In this document: piece by piece, positions 48,240 through 62,149 of the stretch
Numbering within the stretch: the stretch's first letter is position 1
How the letters are laid out: each line of letters starts with the position of its first letter
Source: Combretum micranthum
Lineage: Eukaryota; Streptophyta; Magnoliopsida; Myrtales; Combretaceae
Direction of reading: 5' to 3'
DNA length: 64,000 nt
NCBI GenBank assembly: GCA_024138025.1
Contig: JAMXBD010002789.1
Span: 99,179 to 163,178 of the forward strand
Translations under genes and position numbers: made by a program
Notes under the pieces: generated by a model
What the model was told of the DNA's origin: nothing
What the model saw: only the letters and a program-made list of their open reading frames with translations
Databases searched by the model: none

Positions 48240-50523
48240 TGTAAACCTCCAAATTTTTCGATCGATTAAGCTTAAATCCTAATTAGAAAGTCAACCGAAA
48301 ATCCTAAGTCAACAAAACCTTCAGACGCAACCGTTCAAGTCCGACAATCCCGTGTTCGTATCCCAAGTAAGCAACTAAGAGATTAGCATGAAGAATAGTT
48401 CGTAATAATATGAGAAAGCTTAAAAAGATCAGATTAGTTAAACCACGATTCGTTTTGAGCTCGATCAGATACAATTTTCGAAAAGCGTGTCTCAGGATTT
48501 TGAATAGTAAAAATATTCCGGATATACCGTTAGACTCGTAAAGATATAAGGTTTTCAAAAATATCAGTTTTATAATTTTTCGATAACTAAAAATATCAGA
48601 TATTACAACTATACGTGTATTTTCTTACTACCGAATACTTTATTTGTCATATCTACTTTACATTACACTATTCATTACTCTTCTATACTATTTATCTATC
48701 TCTACTTTTTCTTACAACCCACTCTTACAACCATACAACCTATTTTCTTATAATTCATTCCAATACAACTTTACATCTCTCATATCTTACTTTTCATTAA
48801 CAAAAAAAGAAAAAAATAAATTTTCTCTCTCTCTCCCAATCAATTTTGAGCCCCCTTTCCCTTTCCTCCCCTCAATTTGTTTTGTTTTTTCCATTTATTT
48901 AATTAACACAAATTTCCTCCACTTTTTCCTATAAATACTACCTCTTCCTTCCATTTCCTTCACATCTTTCATACATACAATCACTCACTCAAAATCTCTC
49001 CCAAAAGTTCTCTCAAATTTCTCTCTATTTTATCTTTCATAGATAATGCCTTCTTTAAAGTCTTCCTTATGTCCTTTGTTTAGTATGAACATAGTGTGTG
49101 TTTCTAAACCCATGGAGGTTAGGAAAGCAACAATATGTTCATACTTTTGCTCTTGTTCATGAATCTATTTTCCTTTATGTTGTTCTTATAACTAAATATC
49201 TATGTTATTATATATATCTTTTAGAGCATATAAGCTCATTGTTATTGCAATTTATTTACTTTCCTTGCAATTATTTACTTACCTTGCAATTTATTTACTT
49301 TCAAATTGTTTTAAGACTAGTCTTTCTAATCTTAGGACTTGTCCTTCTTCCTTTTATCAAGTCAAAACAATTTTCTTTTCTTTTGTAACTAATCTATTCT
49401 TAGTCTCGAGAAGCCTTGAAGAAGCTAACGCTCCCAATACTTGACAATTATATTATTATGATATTTATTCTTATATTCTTTATATCTTATCTTTTGATAT
49501 TTTTTTTAGCTTTTATAAACTACATGATCATATTCATGCATGGCTAATAAGTTGTTGTCCAATAAAAATGAATCTTTTTTATGAAAAGAATAAAATTGAT
49601 CAACGTTTTTTTTTCCAAAGACTAAGAAAAATATTTTCAAATAAACTCTTTTAAAAGTTTATGTAAACTCATCATGATGAAATTTCAAACTATTAATAAA
49701 AGAAGTTTCTTCAAAGTCTAAAGAATTTTCTTTTCAAATAACAAAAAAGTCTTGATAAATAGATAATAACTTGGTACTATTTTTACCAACTTTCTAAACC
49801 AAGAGCTAAATAAGTTTTCAAGAAAATCAACTTACTAGGAAAATAAAAATAAATTTTCAAAGAATAAACTCATCAAGTACTACTAAAGTAAGCTTTTAGA
49901 AACTCTATTTTTCAATTCCTAGAAATAAATTTTGTAGATAAACTCAAAAGACTAAACTTTATTTTCAACTCACTTTTGATAAAACTAAAGAATCAAAATA
50001 TATATATTAGATTTTGATCATCTAAAAAATTTATAAGTTACTTCACCCACATAAGTAAAGTCGAACAAATCCAAATTTTCCAAAACACTAGAAAGGGTTG
50101 TTTTAAATAAATTAAATAAGACAACACCTATAGCTTCATGCATAAATTATGAGTCTATTTATATACATAAGGATTCTTTTAAAAACTATACACATTTGAG
50201 TTTTACTTAAACAAGCCTTAGTAAAGGAAGGATTAGAATATATTATTTTTCAAGAAAGGAATCTTCGTATTAGATATGTACCCTTCTAATCCGAGACCCA
50301 AATTACCTTTTATGGTAAAATTAACCTTAGCAATGAATAGATCTTTTCGAGTAGGTAGAAAACGACATATAATATGCGAAATTCCGAGCTAAAATGAGCA
50401 AGTTATTGCCATTTTAAATTGGAACTTCCTTCAATCTGATTTTTACCGCAATTTTGAGTTAGATTTAGAATCTTCAAAATAGAAATTCTATGAAAGACTC
50501 ATTTTGGGTTTCATCTTGTTTAG

Positions 50524-50586
50524 GTAAAGAAGGAACCGATATCGCATTCCCAGAAGATTATTTCGACTAGAAGCAATCGTCATGAA
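50524..50586 (+). other. LTR leader micro-exon in LTR A
   Basis: Acceptor CATCTTGTTTAG, two bases, 14 codons (KEGTDIAFPEDYFD) and TAG, then CATGAA against GTGAGT at 50587. It has the same length (63 nt) and reading phase as the E1 segment. Confidence 0.55.
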
Positions 50587-52060
50587 GTGAGTTAATCCCT
50601 TACTAATTACGTTTCCTTGATTTTGCTTGTAAGTAGTAGCACTAGAGAGTAAGGAAAAAGATAATTGAATAAATATTATGTGATTTGGATTCATGATTGA
50701 ATGATGTGGTTGTTGAATAAAAGTTAAGTATATCGAAAGAGGAATTGGTGAATAACTTATGTTTTCTTGCAATGGTATGATGATATTATTTTGGTCACTT
50801 TAACTTGAACTCGACGATAATTGAATAAACCAATATTAAAAACAATTGCAAGCCCCGGAAAATTTCAGTAAATAATTCCAAGATAAACTTCGAAAATAAA
50901 CCCTAAAAATCACTCCAAATTAAAACCGAACTTCAACTAATCCAAAAGCACGAGCGAATCTAAAATTTCCAAATCCTGAGGAAAATAAGAATCCTTAAAA
51001 ATAAAATAAGAACTCAACATACTTTAATTCCAAAACCATTACATATGACAAATTTCATATTTAACTTCGACTTTAAAATCGGGTAATATAAAGCGCAAAA
51101 ACAAATTATTAAAAAAAAAGGTAAATGATGATTAACCTTCGGAAATAAAACTCAATTCAATAATTCCGAAAACGTTGAGATATTAAATACTCACAAATAA
51201 AATTTAAAATAAATATCTCAAATTTGAATATGTTATATTAACATAAAATACCGGTTTCCAAATTGACAAAGATCTAAACCGGAAAATCACCCGAAAATCC
51301 TAAGTGGAATACAATAGTTTAAGTCCGGCAATCTAGCGCCCCTAACCCTAGAGACCAAGGTGTAGTTTAAATATGTAGAATATCTAGTAGTAATATAAGT
51401 TTGTTTAAAAATATCAGATTGGTAAATTTTTGACCTATTTCGAACCCGTTCGGATACAGACTTCGAAAAACGTGTCCAGGCTCGAGATATAAAAAATATA
51501 CCATTAGTACCGTTAGACTCGTAATTTCATAGATTTTCAAATATATCAGTTTATAATTTTTCGAGTTATAAAAGTTACAGTTATAACCTTTTTATTGTAT
51601 TTTCATTACTACCGATAATTAATTAGTCTTTTGCACTATTCACTTTTATTTCATTACACAATTTTATTATTTTTATAAAGCCTTATATTTTTAGATAAAT
51701 TTTTATATATTATAGAAAATTTTGTTTTTCTAAAATTTAGTTAGTTCGGGCTTTTACGGGATCAGATTCTGTTTAAGACCCGATATTAAAAATAAAATAA
51801 AATATTTAATAATTGAAAAATATTTTAAAAATATTTTTATTTTCATAAAATAATTTCTTATAATTTTTCGGATTTAAAAATATCATTTATAGCCCATATT
51901 CGTTTTTTGATCATATCGGTAATATATTTGTTAAAATACTAAAATAATTCAAATAATTATTTAATTTTAATTATGAAAAATCTGCTATAAATATTTGAAA
52001 TAAATTTTCTAATTTTTTTTATTTTATTAAGAAAGTACTTTTACAACCCATACTTTCAAG

Positions 52061-52958
52061 TAGGGGTGGGCAAAAAAACGACTGAACCAAACCAATCCGT
52101 AACCGAACCAATCCAAACCGAAAATATGGTTTTTTTCATGGTTTGGTTTGAAATTTTTTAAATCCGAACCAATCCGTAAATTTATGGTTGGTTTTGGAAG
52201 GTAAACCAAACCAATCCGTAAAACCGAACCAAACCGTTTTAGAAAAATATAATAATATTTTACTATATGTTTCTATGATTTCATTTGATATTTATTATTT
52301 GGTGAATATTAATTAAAATCAACTTGTCCTTTTTTTATTTTTTTAAGCTCATGATATGTAATTTTTTGTTGATGATGAACTATTATTTTTTTTCTAATAG
52401 CTTTTAACTTTGTAAAGTATGAAATTTATTTATTCAATTATAAATTTTCATTATGTATTAATTGTTTAATATATTTTGTCAACTAAATCATTTTATTCAT
52501 TGATGAATTTTGTTTATAGATGATTTTTTATTTTAGCTAATTATTGATAGATAATTGACAATGATGGTTATATTAAAATCTAAATTATGACTTACTTGTA
52601 TTAGTTAGTTAGTGAATGTATTTTATTGGTGGATAATTGATTTTATAGAGAACTATAGATTAAAAGTAAAGAATTTATAAAGTATTTTGTTATGGTTTAT
52701 AATATCAACTTTGTAAAATGATATAAATATTTAAGAATCTACACAATTGTAAAAAAACTAGATTTTTAGTGAGAATTTTGATTTAAACCGTAATCCAAAC
52801 CGAACCAAACCGTTATTTAATGATTTAAAAATTTATAATCCGAACCAAACCGTTATTTAATGGTTTGGTTTGGGATGGAAAAAAAAAACCAAACCGTAAA
52901 TTATGGTTTGGTTTGGTTTTAGGAAAAACCGAACCAAACCGATCCGTGCCCACCCCTA
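52061..52958. mobile_element. hAT-like non-autonomous element, copy 2, nested in LTR B
   Basis: TAGGGGTGGGCAAAA at the left and GCCCACCCCTA at the right, with a perfect 8-bp duplication CTTTCAAG (52053-52060 and 52959-52966). It is highly similar to 34214-35097 throughout, including the AACCGAACCAAACCG subterminal motifs. Confidence 0.92.
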
Positions 52959-55607
52959 CTTTCAAGTATACCTTACACATATCACTTCTTTTTCACTTCA
53001 ATCTTTCTACACTCTATCCCACACTTCATGGTAGATTTTTCCCCTTCTTTATGGCTGCCATTGTCCTTTATTTACTCCATTTTGACTAAATTAATTATAT
53101 TCCACACCTTCTTAAAGAAGCTACATTTACATTTATTACACAATTTAATTTTAAGTCAAATTCAAAACAAATTCTCTCTCTCTCTCCTAATTCACATGGA
53201 GCACCCCCCCATTTCTGCCTTGTTTTATTTTTTTTTACTCCTTCAATTAATTAAAACACATTTAATACACTAATTTTCTCTCTCTCTTCATTTACTCATT
53301 TTTCCTTTTTCATTCCTTAGCTTTTCTCTCTCTTTTCTTCTTCTTGCTTGCTCTTGTTCTTCAAGAAACAAACTGCCCCCACTTCTTTTTTCAGCTACTC
53401 ATATTTCTTGAAGATTTTTAAGCAAATCTTCTTCTCAAAGCTTCCATAGATATAGGTAAAGTGTAATGAAGGTTTCATGAACAAATGATCTTCCATAAGC
53501 TTAAAAGCTTAGGATGATGATGCAAAAAATGAAACACTCCTCTTCTCCATTATTATTATCTTGTATCATTATTATTTTCTTGTTTGTAGTTATATTTTGT
53601 AGATCTAACTTTTTGTAGCTTTGATTTTTGTTTATGCCATAGATCTTGTTATTTGAGTTGTTATTTTTGTTATTTCTTATGATTTGTACATAGATCCATC
53701 ATTCATATAACTATTATAGTGATTCATGCATTTATAACTAGATGTAGTTGTTTTTAGGTTCATACATGCATTAGACTTTGTTTTATGTTCATGAATAACT
53801 TGTAGTAGCATGATGATAGTAGGAATGTTTTAGAAAACTCAAGATCTATTTTATTTTCAACAAAAATCATTTTTGAAAATTCGGATGAAAAATGAACCAT
53901 ATTTAGAAAAGTTATTTTTCAACTTCAAAATGTGTATTTTTCATTTAAAATGAAGGGCTTAGGGTATAGATACTATAAATGAAAGATTTTGATGAGTACA
54001 GTTTAGATCTATGAGTTTATAGTTGACTACCATGGGTTTCTTTTAGATTTGTGTTCATATTAAGAGTAGATCTTGGTTTTGAACTCAAACAAAATAGTGA
54101 AATTCGTTTTTGGCAAGACCCCTATTTAAAAATCACTTTTAAGTGTCAAAATGTAATTTTCACTTAAGAAAATGGCTTAATGTATGTATATTATCAAGAC
54201 TTCTTTTTACAAGAATCAAAGGTGATTTTCAAAGATTAATTTTCAAAACAAAGTTTTATTCTCGGATTTTGACCAAGGCCTAGTTTAAAAACATGTTTTC
54301 CAACTCAAAAATGAAATTTTTATTTAAGAAATGAAGGGCTCTTAAGATAGGATATGGAAGGAATGGATTTTCATAAACTTAGATAGATTTTGTCAAAAGA
54401 TATGACCAAAAATAAATTTTTAAATTCGGATCTCAACCAAGACTAATTTTGAAAACCCATTTATCAACTCCAAAACTCATGTTTTATGTGAAAAATGAAG
54501 GGTATAGGTAATAGGTATCATTAAGTAGTGATTTTTATAAGTTGGAATGAGTTTTGATGAGATTAATGTATAAAACAAGAAATTAATCAAGATGGGAAAT
54601 TTTGAGTTAGTAGTCAATTTGTGAAATTCGTAATTTTGAATGAAGGCCATAAGAACACCTATTATCCAAGCTCAAAATGAAAGTTTTATGTAATGAATGG
54701 AGTCCTTAAGCGATAGGTACCATAAAGTCTTAAATTTTAATGCATTAAACAATTTTTTTCCAAAGGAATCATTCAAAAGGTGGATTTTCTAAAATTCGGA
54801 TTTTTGAGTAAATCATATTGGAAAACATATTTGCAAAGTGTAAAATGCAAATTTTTGTGTAAGAATGAAGTCCTTAGTGGTTATGTATGATTGAGCCCTA
54901 ATTTTCTAAATATCAAATGATTTCTACTTGAAGGAATCACTCAAAAACTAATTTCTATAAAATTCGGATTTTGGAATCAACCCTACTTGAAAACATGTTT
55001 ACAAAGTGTAAAATGGAAATTTCTATGAAGAAATAAAGGTCATAAGTAATATATATGATGAAGACTCAATTTTAACAAAGATAATTATATTTTCTTAAGC
55101 AATAAATCCAAAAAATGGAAATGATCAAAGTTAGAAAAACTAGATTTTTCATAAGTAGTTGTTATTATCATTTTGCAAAATAAAAAGTTATAAAATTTTC
55201 TTTTAGAAAGAATCATCAAGATCATGCATACATTAAACTCATCTCATGTCATTCATGTTAGGAAATCACTTATATTGCATGTATAGCTAATTTATATAGT
55301 AGGAACATTACAAACATTTACAAAACTATTTTTCGGACTTGGAAATTGTTACTGCCCTAATATGATCTGATCTTTTGGAAACTTTAAAGTTTTCAAAACT
55401 TGAAAATAATATTATAACTAGATAGATCTTTTGAAGTAGATAGAAATCGATATATAATTTGCGAGATTCCGAGTTAAAATGACCAAGTTATGGCCGTTTT
55501 AAGTTGGAATTTCCGCTTAAAACGAGAATTGCGGATTTGATAGTTTGTATAAGATCGTTTGGATTAGTTTGAGTTGAAATACTTATTAGAGTATTTCTTC
55601 CTTTTAG

Positions 55608-55677
55608 GTGATCTCGAAATCGACGATTCCCTACCACCGAATTACTATTACTAAAAGACTGGTGATCCAATGGCTGA
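55608..55677 (+). other. LTR leader micro-exon in LTR B
   Basis: Acceptor TTCTTCCTTTTAG, two bases, 14 codons (DLEIDDSLPPNYYY) and TAA, then ATGGCTGA against GTGAGT at 55678. It is 70 nt long. Confidence 0.55.
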
Positions 55678-57564
55678 GTGAGTCTTCTTTTTATTTTGTT
55701 ACCTTGCTTGTGCTTGTAACTAGTAGCATTAGAAGTATAGGAATAAGATAAAAATTGATATGAATGGGGATGAGATATATGATGAGACTATGATGAATGT
55801 ATGTCAAAGAATATTAAAGCATATCGAAACCACGATTTGATTGGATAATTGCACTGTTCATAGTATTTCTGTTATGTGTATGATATTAGTTGGTCACTCT
55901 AAAGAATGTATGAATATTTTGACCTAAGCAAAAATTTAAATTGGTCATGCATTATATCGGACATATTGCATTTGGTAGCATGCTACTCCTACGCAGGTCG
56001 ATCGGTATGGTCCGATGACTCGTTTGGGATAACGAGGCTAGTATCAGAGCTTATTCATGGGACCTAAGGCGCATCGGGGATGCATTCCATGTGTGAGCCT
56101 AGCCGAGGCGAGTGCTATGAGCCGAGGGCTTGGGGACTAGTAGCGGTCATGTAGACTTCAATACCATCCATAACACAAGATACGGAGGGCGTAAATCAGT
56201 TCTGTGTGTGGGTTTCAGATACCTATACATAATTGTTTACTCATGTGTTTATTCATGCATAGCATATGGGTGATTATAACTTGCTTGTGATGGTATGGAA
56301 TTAAGAGAATTCTCACTAAGATAGTGTAGCTTATACCCCAATAGTTGTTTAAATGAATAGGTTATCTCAAGAATGCTAAGTGGGGACAGTGATGGTTGGA
56401 GTCGAGAATGACCTCGGGATTCCGGCAGGATATATGAATGCTTGAAGTTATTAGATAGGTTTTATGATTTGCCTTGTAATAGTTTTATGTAGTGGAATCT
56501 TTTTATGAATGTAATTGAAGTTTAATGATTTGTATTTTGAAGAATAGTGAATTGTATTTCCTTTACATTGTTACTCAAGTGTATCAATATAAAATGTATC
56601 TCTCTAATGTGTCTCCTCTATGTGTTAGACGCCTTGTACATAGTATGGAAGCCTTCGCATGACTGAGGCAGTCATTCCTAAGCTTTAATATTGTGTACGG
56701 CGGACTGCCATGTTTAGGATACTCTTCGGAGCGTGACAACAATTCATGCATAACATATTGTGAGTCACATTTATTTTTCGCTACTATTCTTCGTGTGGGG
56801 AAACGAGGAGCCGTAATGGTGGCTAGTAGGAGCTGAAAAGTCTACATAGGCTAGTAGGAGCCGGAAAGTCTACAAGGCAAGTAAGAGCCGATAAGTCTGC
56901 AACCATTGATGGTTGTATAGGCCGGTAACCACCCAACCCCCGCATGGAGGGTGTAAAATCCATGTTGCACATGGTTTCCAGTTAATCGTGTGTATTTTGT
57001 TTGCTTATGTGATTGATGCATTCCCATGTGATTATCTAAAATACTTGTATGTTTTATGGAAATGATTTAAAGAAGGGAGTTATCTCACTAAGTTAGTTTT
57101 GCTTATACCCCTATAGCTTTTTGTTACAGTTTGATTACTTGTGGTTAGCAGCAAGGAGCTCCTTTTGTCAGGTATGAGCCAAAGCTACAAGGAGTTTTTG
57201 GAAGAAGTTTATATATTTAGTTTTGGATGTAGACTTCTAAGAAAAATCTCTATAGTAGACCTATGTTATATTCATGGATGTTTTGAAGATGACTCAGTTT
57301 GAGCAAGGCTTTTAGAACGAAATGCCCCTAAGAATTGTAAGAAACTTTTATTTTAATGATTATTACATGTTTACCTTTATAAGTTCTTGCATGCTTTTAT
57401 TATCTTCTTAAATGTAATACCCCTTTGAGTCTCTTCCTATCTTGGAAGTACGCCTTGCACGTGATATCAAAGCTCTTGCGTGACTAAGGTTGTCATTCAT
57501 TAGCTTTAATATTATATGCGGCGGACTGCCACGTTTAGGGTACCTTCAGGGGCATGGCAAGCAG

Positions 57565-58640
57565 AATATAGGGCAGCCAAAGGAAAATCAACGTGCCCAG
57601 AATCAAGATTTGCCACCGCCACCTCCACCTGTAGGACAGCATGTACTTGTTGATGTTGCACAGCTTATGCAGGCTATGAACACCTTGCTGGAAGTGGTTA
57701 ATCAACAGCAGTAAGATATGAGGCATGACATGCAGATGGTCCAAGCGAATGCTGAAGCTAGAGATAGGAGACCTAGAGATTAAATGGAAATGGAGGTTTT
57801 AGGGCCAAACCTACGTATGTTATCAGTTTGAATAAGTTTGTTGATTTGGTGCATAAGTTTGAGCCAGTACCAAGTAAGCCTCTGTATGTCGAGCTATGGA
57901 TGGAGGAGGTTGAGAAAACATTGGATGCTCTAGATGTTCTAAAGAATAAGAAGGTTAAGTACGCCTCCTATTTGCTGACTGGGAGAGCTAACAATTGGTG
58001 GATAAGCACTAAATGACACATGGCTGGGGCGATTACATGGCCGATGTTCCAGCAAGCCTTCTACAAGGAGTTTTTCCCTAACATCATTAAACAAAAAAAT
58101 ACTTCAGGAGTACTATACCTTGTAGCAAGGAAAGATTTCAGTAGAAGAGTAAGAGGTAGAGTTACACAAATTCATGAGGTTCCTTCTCGATTCCTTAAAA
58201 GAGAGTGAAGAGGCCAAAGTTAGCAGATTCATCACTGGACTAGAGCCTGAGATCCAGTATCACGTAAATTTGATGGAGTTAAATAATTATTCAGCCGTTG
58301 TTAACAAAGCCAAGACAGTAGAAGGTTTGAGCAAAATGAGGAGCCGTAAGCCTCATTGAAATCATATATTTTTGGGCAAAAGACTAGCTTCTAGTGTGTT
58401 GACACAGGACAAAGGTAAGAGACCTATCACACAGCCTTTTAGGTCAGCAGCGTAGAGTACTGATAAGAGATGTATCAGATGTCTTGGACCATATGATCTT
58501 AGGGACTGCAAATGGGTTGAAAATGCTTGCTTTTCATGTGGTAAAGTGGGTCACAGTCATAGGAATTGCACAGATAGAGTCGTTCCACAAGTTTTCTGCT
58601 TTAAGTGTGGATAAAGAGGACACCAAGCTGTGGATTGTAG
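57565..58640 (+). pseudogene. gag: E2 gag, remainder, with stops
   Basis: Starts NIGQPKENQRAQ after the duplication, then a Pro-rich stretch and capsid pieces in several frames (LYVELWMEEVEKTLDAL, then WPMFQQAFYKEFFPN, then FITGLEPEIQYHV). Zinc-knuckle remnants lie near 58470-58640 (CFSCGKVGHSHRNC and a CX2C partner interrupted by a stop). Confidence 0.85.
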
Positions 58641-58794
58641 AGATTCTGGAAGACAGATAGTCCCAGGAGTGCAGATTGGCAGAGCTCATTATCCTGGCCA
58701 GGGGCAAAGAGCATCAGAGAAGTTATATGCTCTTCAGCATCGAGACACCTCTAGTGTTGACACTATCGCAGATATGTTTCCTATACTCCTAGAT

Positions 58795-59187
58795 AGTGCA
58801 TAAGTACTGTTTGATACTGGTGCTAGTTTCTCTTGTATATCTGAATCTTTTGTATTTATCTGTAGTATACTTGTTGATTATATGTCTAAATGTTTATTTA
58901 TAAGTACACCTTTGGGAAGTGGATCTGTGTTAAAGAGGATCTGTAGGGATGTGGATATAGAGATAGAGGGTAGACATCTACCTGCAGATTTGGTACTGTT
59001 GGATATGTTGGATTTTGATATGATTTTGGGAGTAGACTGGTTGGCAAAGTATCATGTTGTGATTGATTGTCACAATCAAGTAGTAGAGTTCAGTTTGCCG
59101 AATGGAGACCAATTTGCTTATAAGCTTGAAGTGCAAAGACCTCCAGTTCTGCCAACTTATAAGTGTGGGGAAGATCAGTTTTGGTAG
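58795..59187 (+). pseudogene. pro: E2 aspartic protease remnant
   Basis: LFDTGASFSCIS with the active-site D-T-G-A at 58813-58824, just after a stop. The rest of the domain (DFDMILGVDWLAKYHVVIDC) is well preserved in the frame 58882-59187. Confidence 0.85.
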
Positions 59188-59289
59188 CTATGGTGAAAGA
59201 GGATAAACAGGAGATAGATTTATCAGAGATACCAGTTGTGTACGAGTACCTAGAGGTTTTCTATAAGACTTACCGGGATTACCACCAAA

Positions 59290-59911
59290 AGAGAAGTGGA
59301 GTTCAGTATTGATTTGACACCAGGTACCACACCAATTTCTAAGAATCCATATCGCATGGCTCCTAAAAAACTTGTAGAGCTCAAAGTGCAATTAGATGAT
59401 CTGTTGAAAAAGAAGTTTATCAGACCCAGTGTTTCACCGTGGGAGCTCCAGTTCTGTTTGTAAAGAAAAAGGATAGCAACATGAGATTATGCATAAACTA
59501 CCGAGAATTGAATCAAGTGACTGTTAAGAACAGGTACCCTCAATAGATGATTTGTTTGATTAGTTGGCAAAAGCTTCAGTGTTTTCAAAGATTGATCTGG
59601 GATCTGTATATCACCAGTTGAGAGTTAAAGCTGAAGATGTTCAGAAGATAGCTACCAAGACCAGGTATGAACGCTATGAATTTGTGGTCATACCTTTTGG
59701 TCTCACCAATGCACTAGCGGTGTTTATGGATTTGATGAACAGAGTTTTCAGAGATTATCTGGATATGTTTGTTGTGGTGTTCATTAATGATGTGTTGGTG
59801 CACTTTAAGTCAAAAGATGAGCATGAGGAACATCTGAGATTGGTTCTGACCAGATTGAAAGAAGAGAAGTTGTATGCTAAGTTTTCTAAATGTAAGTTCT
59901 GGTTAGAATAA
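59290..59911 (+). pseudogene. pol: E2 reverse transcriptase remnant
   Basis: RT blocks are recognisable in shifted frames ([16 protein letters not shown], then [15 protein letters not shown] and [17 protein letters not shown]). The catalytic pair reads FIND instead of FIDD, the Asp-to-Asn codon being 59786-59788, and a stop follows KFWLE. Inactive. Confidence 0.88.
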
Positions 59912-60580
59912 GTGTCTTTCTTAGGACATGTTGTAGATGACAATGGAATTTCAGTTGATCCTGAGAAAGTAAAAGCAGTTGTGGAATGGCCAACCCAAGA
60001 ATGTGTCAAAAATCAAAAGTTTTATAGGAATGGCAGAGTATTACAGGAAATTTATGGAAGATTTTTCTAAGATTGCTAGCCCATTAACCAGACTAACACA
60101 GAGAGGAGTAAAGTATGAATGGAGTGAAGACTGTGAGATCAGTTTCCAGCTATTAAAGAATAAGTTAGTGTCTATTCTAGTGCTAGCCTTACCTATGAGT
60201 GGTGAGGAGTATGATATTTACAGTGATGCCTCTAGATAAGGGTTGGGTGTGTGGTGATGTAGGGAGGCAGGGTAATAGCATATGCTTCAAGACAATTAAA
60301 GCCCTATGAGAGGAATTATCCTACACATGATCTGGAACTAGCAGCAGTTGTGCATGCGTTGAAGCTGTGAAGATACTACCTATATAGGGAACGATGCAGA
60401 GTATATACAGATCATAAGACTTTAAAGTATATATTTACCTAGAAAGAGCTGAATATGAGACAAAGAAGATGGTTGGAATTGATCAAGGATTATGACATAG
60501 ATATCCGGTATCATCTGGGGAAGGCAAATGTTGTAGCAGATGCCTTAAGTAGAAAGAAAGTAGATAATCTTGCAGCTTTG
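59912..60580 (+). pseudogene. pol: E2 RT thumb and RNase H remnant
   Basis: FIGMAEYYRKFMEDFSKIA and IYSDASR, then after stops the [13 protein letters not shown] block, then [18 protein letters not shown] and [10 protein letters not shown]. At least three in-frame stops. Confidence 0.85.
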
Positions 60581-61560
60581 ATTACAATAGAACGCCATTT
60601 GATTGAGGATATAAGGAAGCTTGAGCTAAAGATAGTTATTAGATATGTAGGCAAAAGATTGGCGAACTTGCGGATTCAACCTACTCTTGTAGAAAGAATC
60701 AAGATAGCTCAAATAGATGACCAGAATATTCTAATAGATAAAGAGGAGAATGGATACGGGTAAAGAATCAGAGTTTCATGTTGATGAAGAAGGTATTATG
60801 AGATATAAAGGAAGAATGTGTGTGCCAGTACAAGGAGAACTTAAGAGGGAATTATTTAAAGAAGCACACTATTCTAGTTATTTTATCCATCGAGGAGGTA
60901 ATAAGATGTATCCAGATTTGAAAAAGTTCTACTAGTGGAATAACATGAAAAAGGAGATAGCAGAATATGTATCCAAGTGCCACACATGTCAGGTGATAAA
61001 TGTTGAGCATAAAAGACCAGTAGGTGAGTTGAAGCCTTTGCCTATACCATAATGGAAATGGGAACACGTTACCTTGGATTTTGTTTTTGCATTATCCAAG
61101 ACGAGAGGGAAGCTTGATTCAGTTTGGGTTATTGTGGACCGACATACAAAAGTAGCCCATTTTATACCTATAAAAACTGGTTATCGGATGGAGCATTTAG
61201 CAAAGTGTATATCAAGGAAATAATGAGGCTTCATTGAATACCAATAACTATTGTATCAGACAGGGATACCAAATTTGTTGGGAGATCTGAAAAAGTCTAC
61301 ATCAAGCTTTGGGTACTAAAGTGGTTTATTCTTAGTAGCTTATCATCGCAGACAGACGGACAATCTAAAAGAACCATTCAGACTTTGGGGACATGTTGAG
61401 AGCCATGTGCTTTGGATTTTAAGGGTAGTTGGGATGAGCATTTGCCATTAGTGGAATTTGCTTACAACAGCAGCTATCAAGCATCAATTGGCATGCCTCC
61501 ACATGAAGCTCTATGAGGTAAGAACTGTAGATCACCTATACATTGGGATGAAGTGGTGAA
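60581..61560 (+). pseudogene. pol: E2 integrase remnant
   Basis: Zinc-domain pieces (HYSSYFIHRGGNKMYPDL, then CHTCQ) and core pieces (VIVDRHTKVAHFIPI, LVEFAYNSSYQAS-like) in changing frames with stops. The D,D35E core is broken. Confidence 0.82.
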
Positions 61561-61756
61561 AGACAGTTGTTGGGAGTTAATGCAGGATGCAGTGGACAAA
61601 GTCAAGTTGATCAGACAGAGATTGAAAGCCACCCAGAGTCGACAAAAGAGCTATGTAAATAAGCGAAGAAGACCCTTAGAATTTCAAGTGGGAGAGCATG
61701 TTTTGCTTTAGATCTCACAAACAAAGGGAGTTGTCAAATTTGGCTAAAGAGGAAAG

Positions 61757-62110
61757 TTGAATCTTAGATATGTGGGATCATATGAAATCCTAGAAAGGAT
61801 AGGTGATATGGCATACAGATTGGCTTTACCGCCTAATTTGGAAGGAGTACATAATGTGTTCCATGTATCCATGCTCAGAAAGTATGTCAGAGATCCTAAA
61901 GAGATAGTAGCTCTTAAACCACTGGAAGTGCAATCAAATCTCTGAACAATTGAAAAGCCAATGAAGATTGAGGATATGAAAGAAGACTTTGAGAAGAAAC
62001 GCGATTAAGTACTTGAAGGTCTAGTGGACAAATCGAGCAGAAAGAGAAGCAACTTGGGAGTTAGAGGAGGAGATGCGAGCCAAGTACCTCGTACTTTTCA
62101 ATGGATCCTG
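61757..62110 (+). pseudogene. pol: E2 integrase C-terminus and chromodomain remnant
   Basis: [20 protein letters not shown] and VHNVFHVSMLRKYV are intact. Beyond a stop, another frame gives EREATWELEEEMRAKYL, the end of a chromodomain. This places E2 among chromoviruses. Confidence 0.8.
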
Positions 62111-62136
62111 TAACTTTTGAGGATGAAAGTTTTTTT

Positions 62137-62149
62137 AGGAGGGAAGAGA
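62137..62149 (+). promoter_or_regulatory. E2 polypurine tract
   Basis: AGGAGGGAAGAGA immediately before the 3' LTR start TGTGATATAC. Confidence 0.85.

Larger units (their letters stand above)
50847..56738 (+). repeat. Solo LTR B, nested in LTR A
   Basis: Begins TGCAAGCCCCGG and ends GGAGCGTGACA, flanked by ACAAT (50842-50846 and 56739-56743). Without the hAT-like insertion it is about 5.0 kb, long even for this LTR type. The sequence on either side joins to restore LTR A. Its first 700 bp resemble the first part of LTR A. Confidence 0.88.
48240..57559 (+). repeat. Solo LTR A, inserted in E2 gag and itself interrupted
   Basis: Begins TGTAAACCTCC and ends GGGGCATGGCA, flanked by AGCAG (48235-48239 and 57560-57564). 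Removing LTR B and its duplication (50847-56743) leaves about 3.4 kb, close to solo LTR 1 (3.5 kb), with shared ACTAGTCTT blocks. The sense is plus. Confidence 0.88.
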
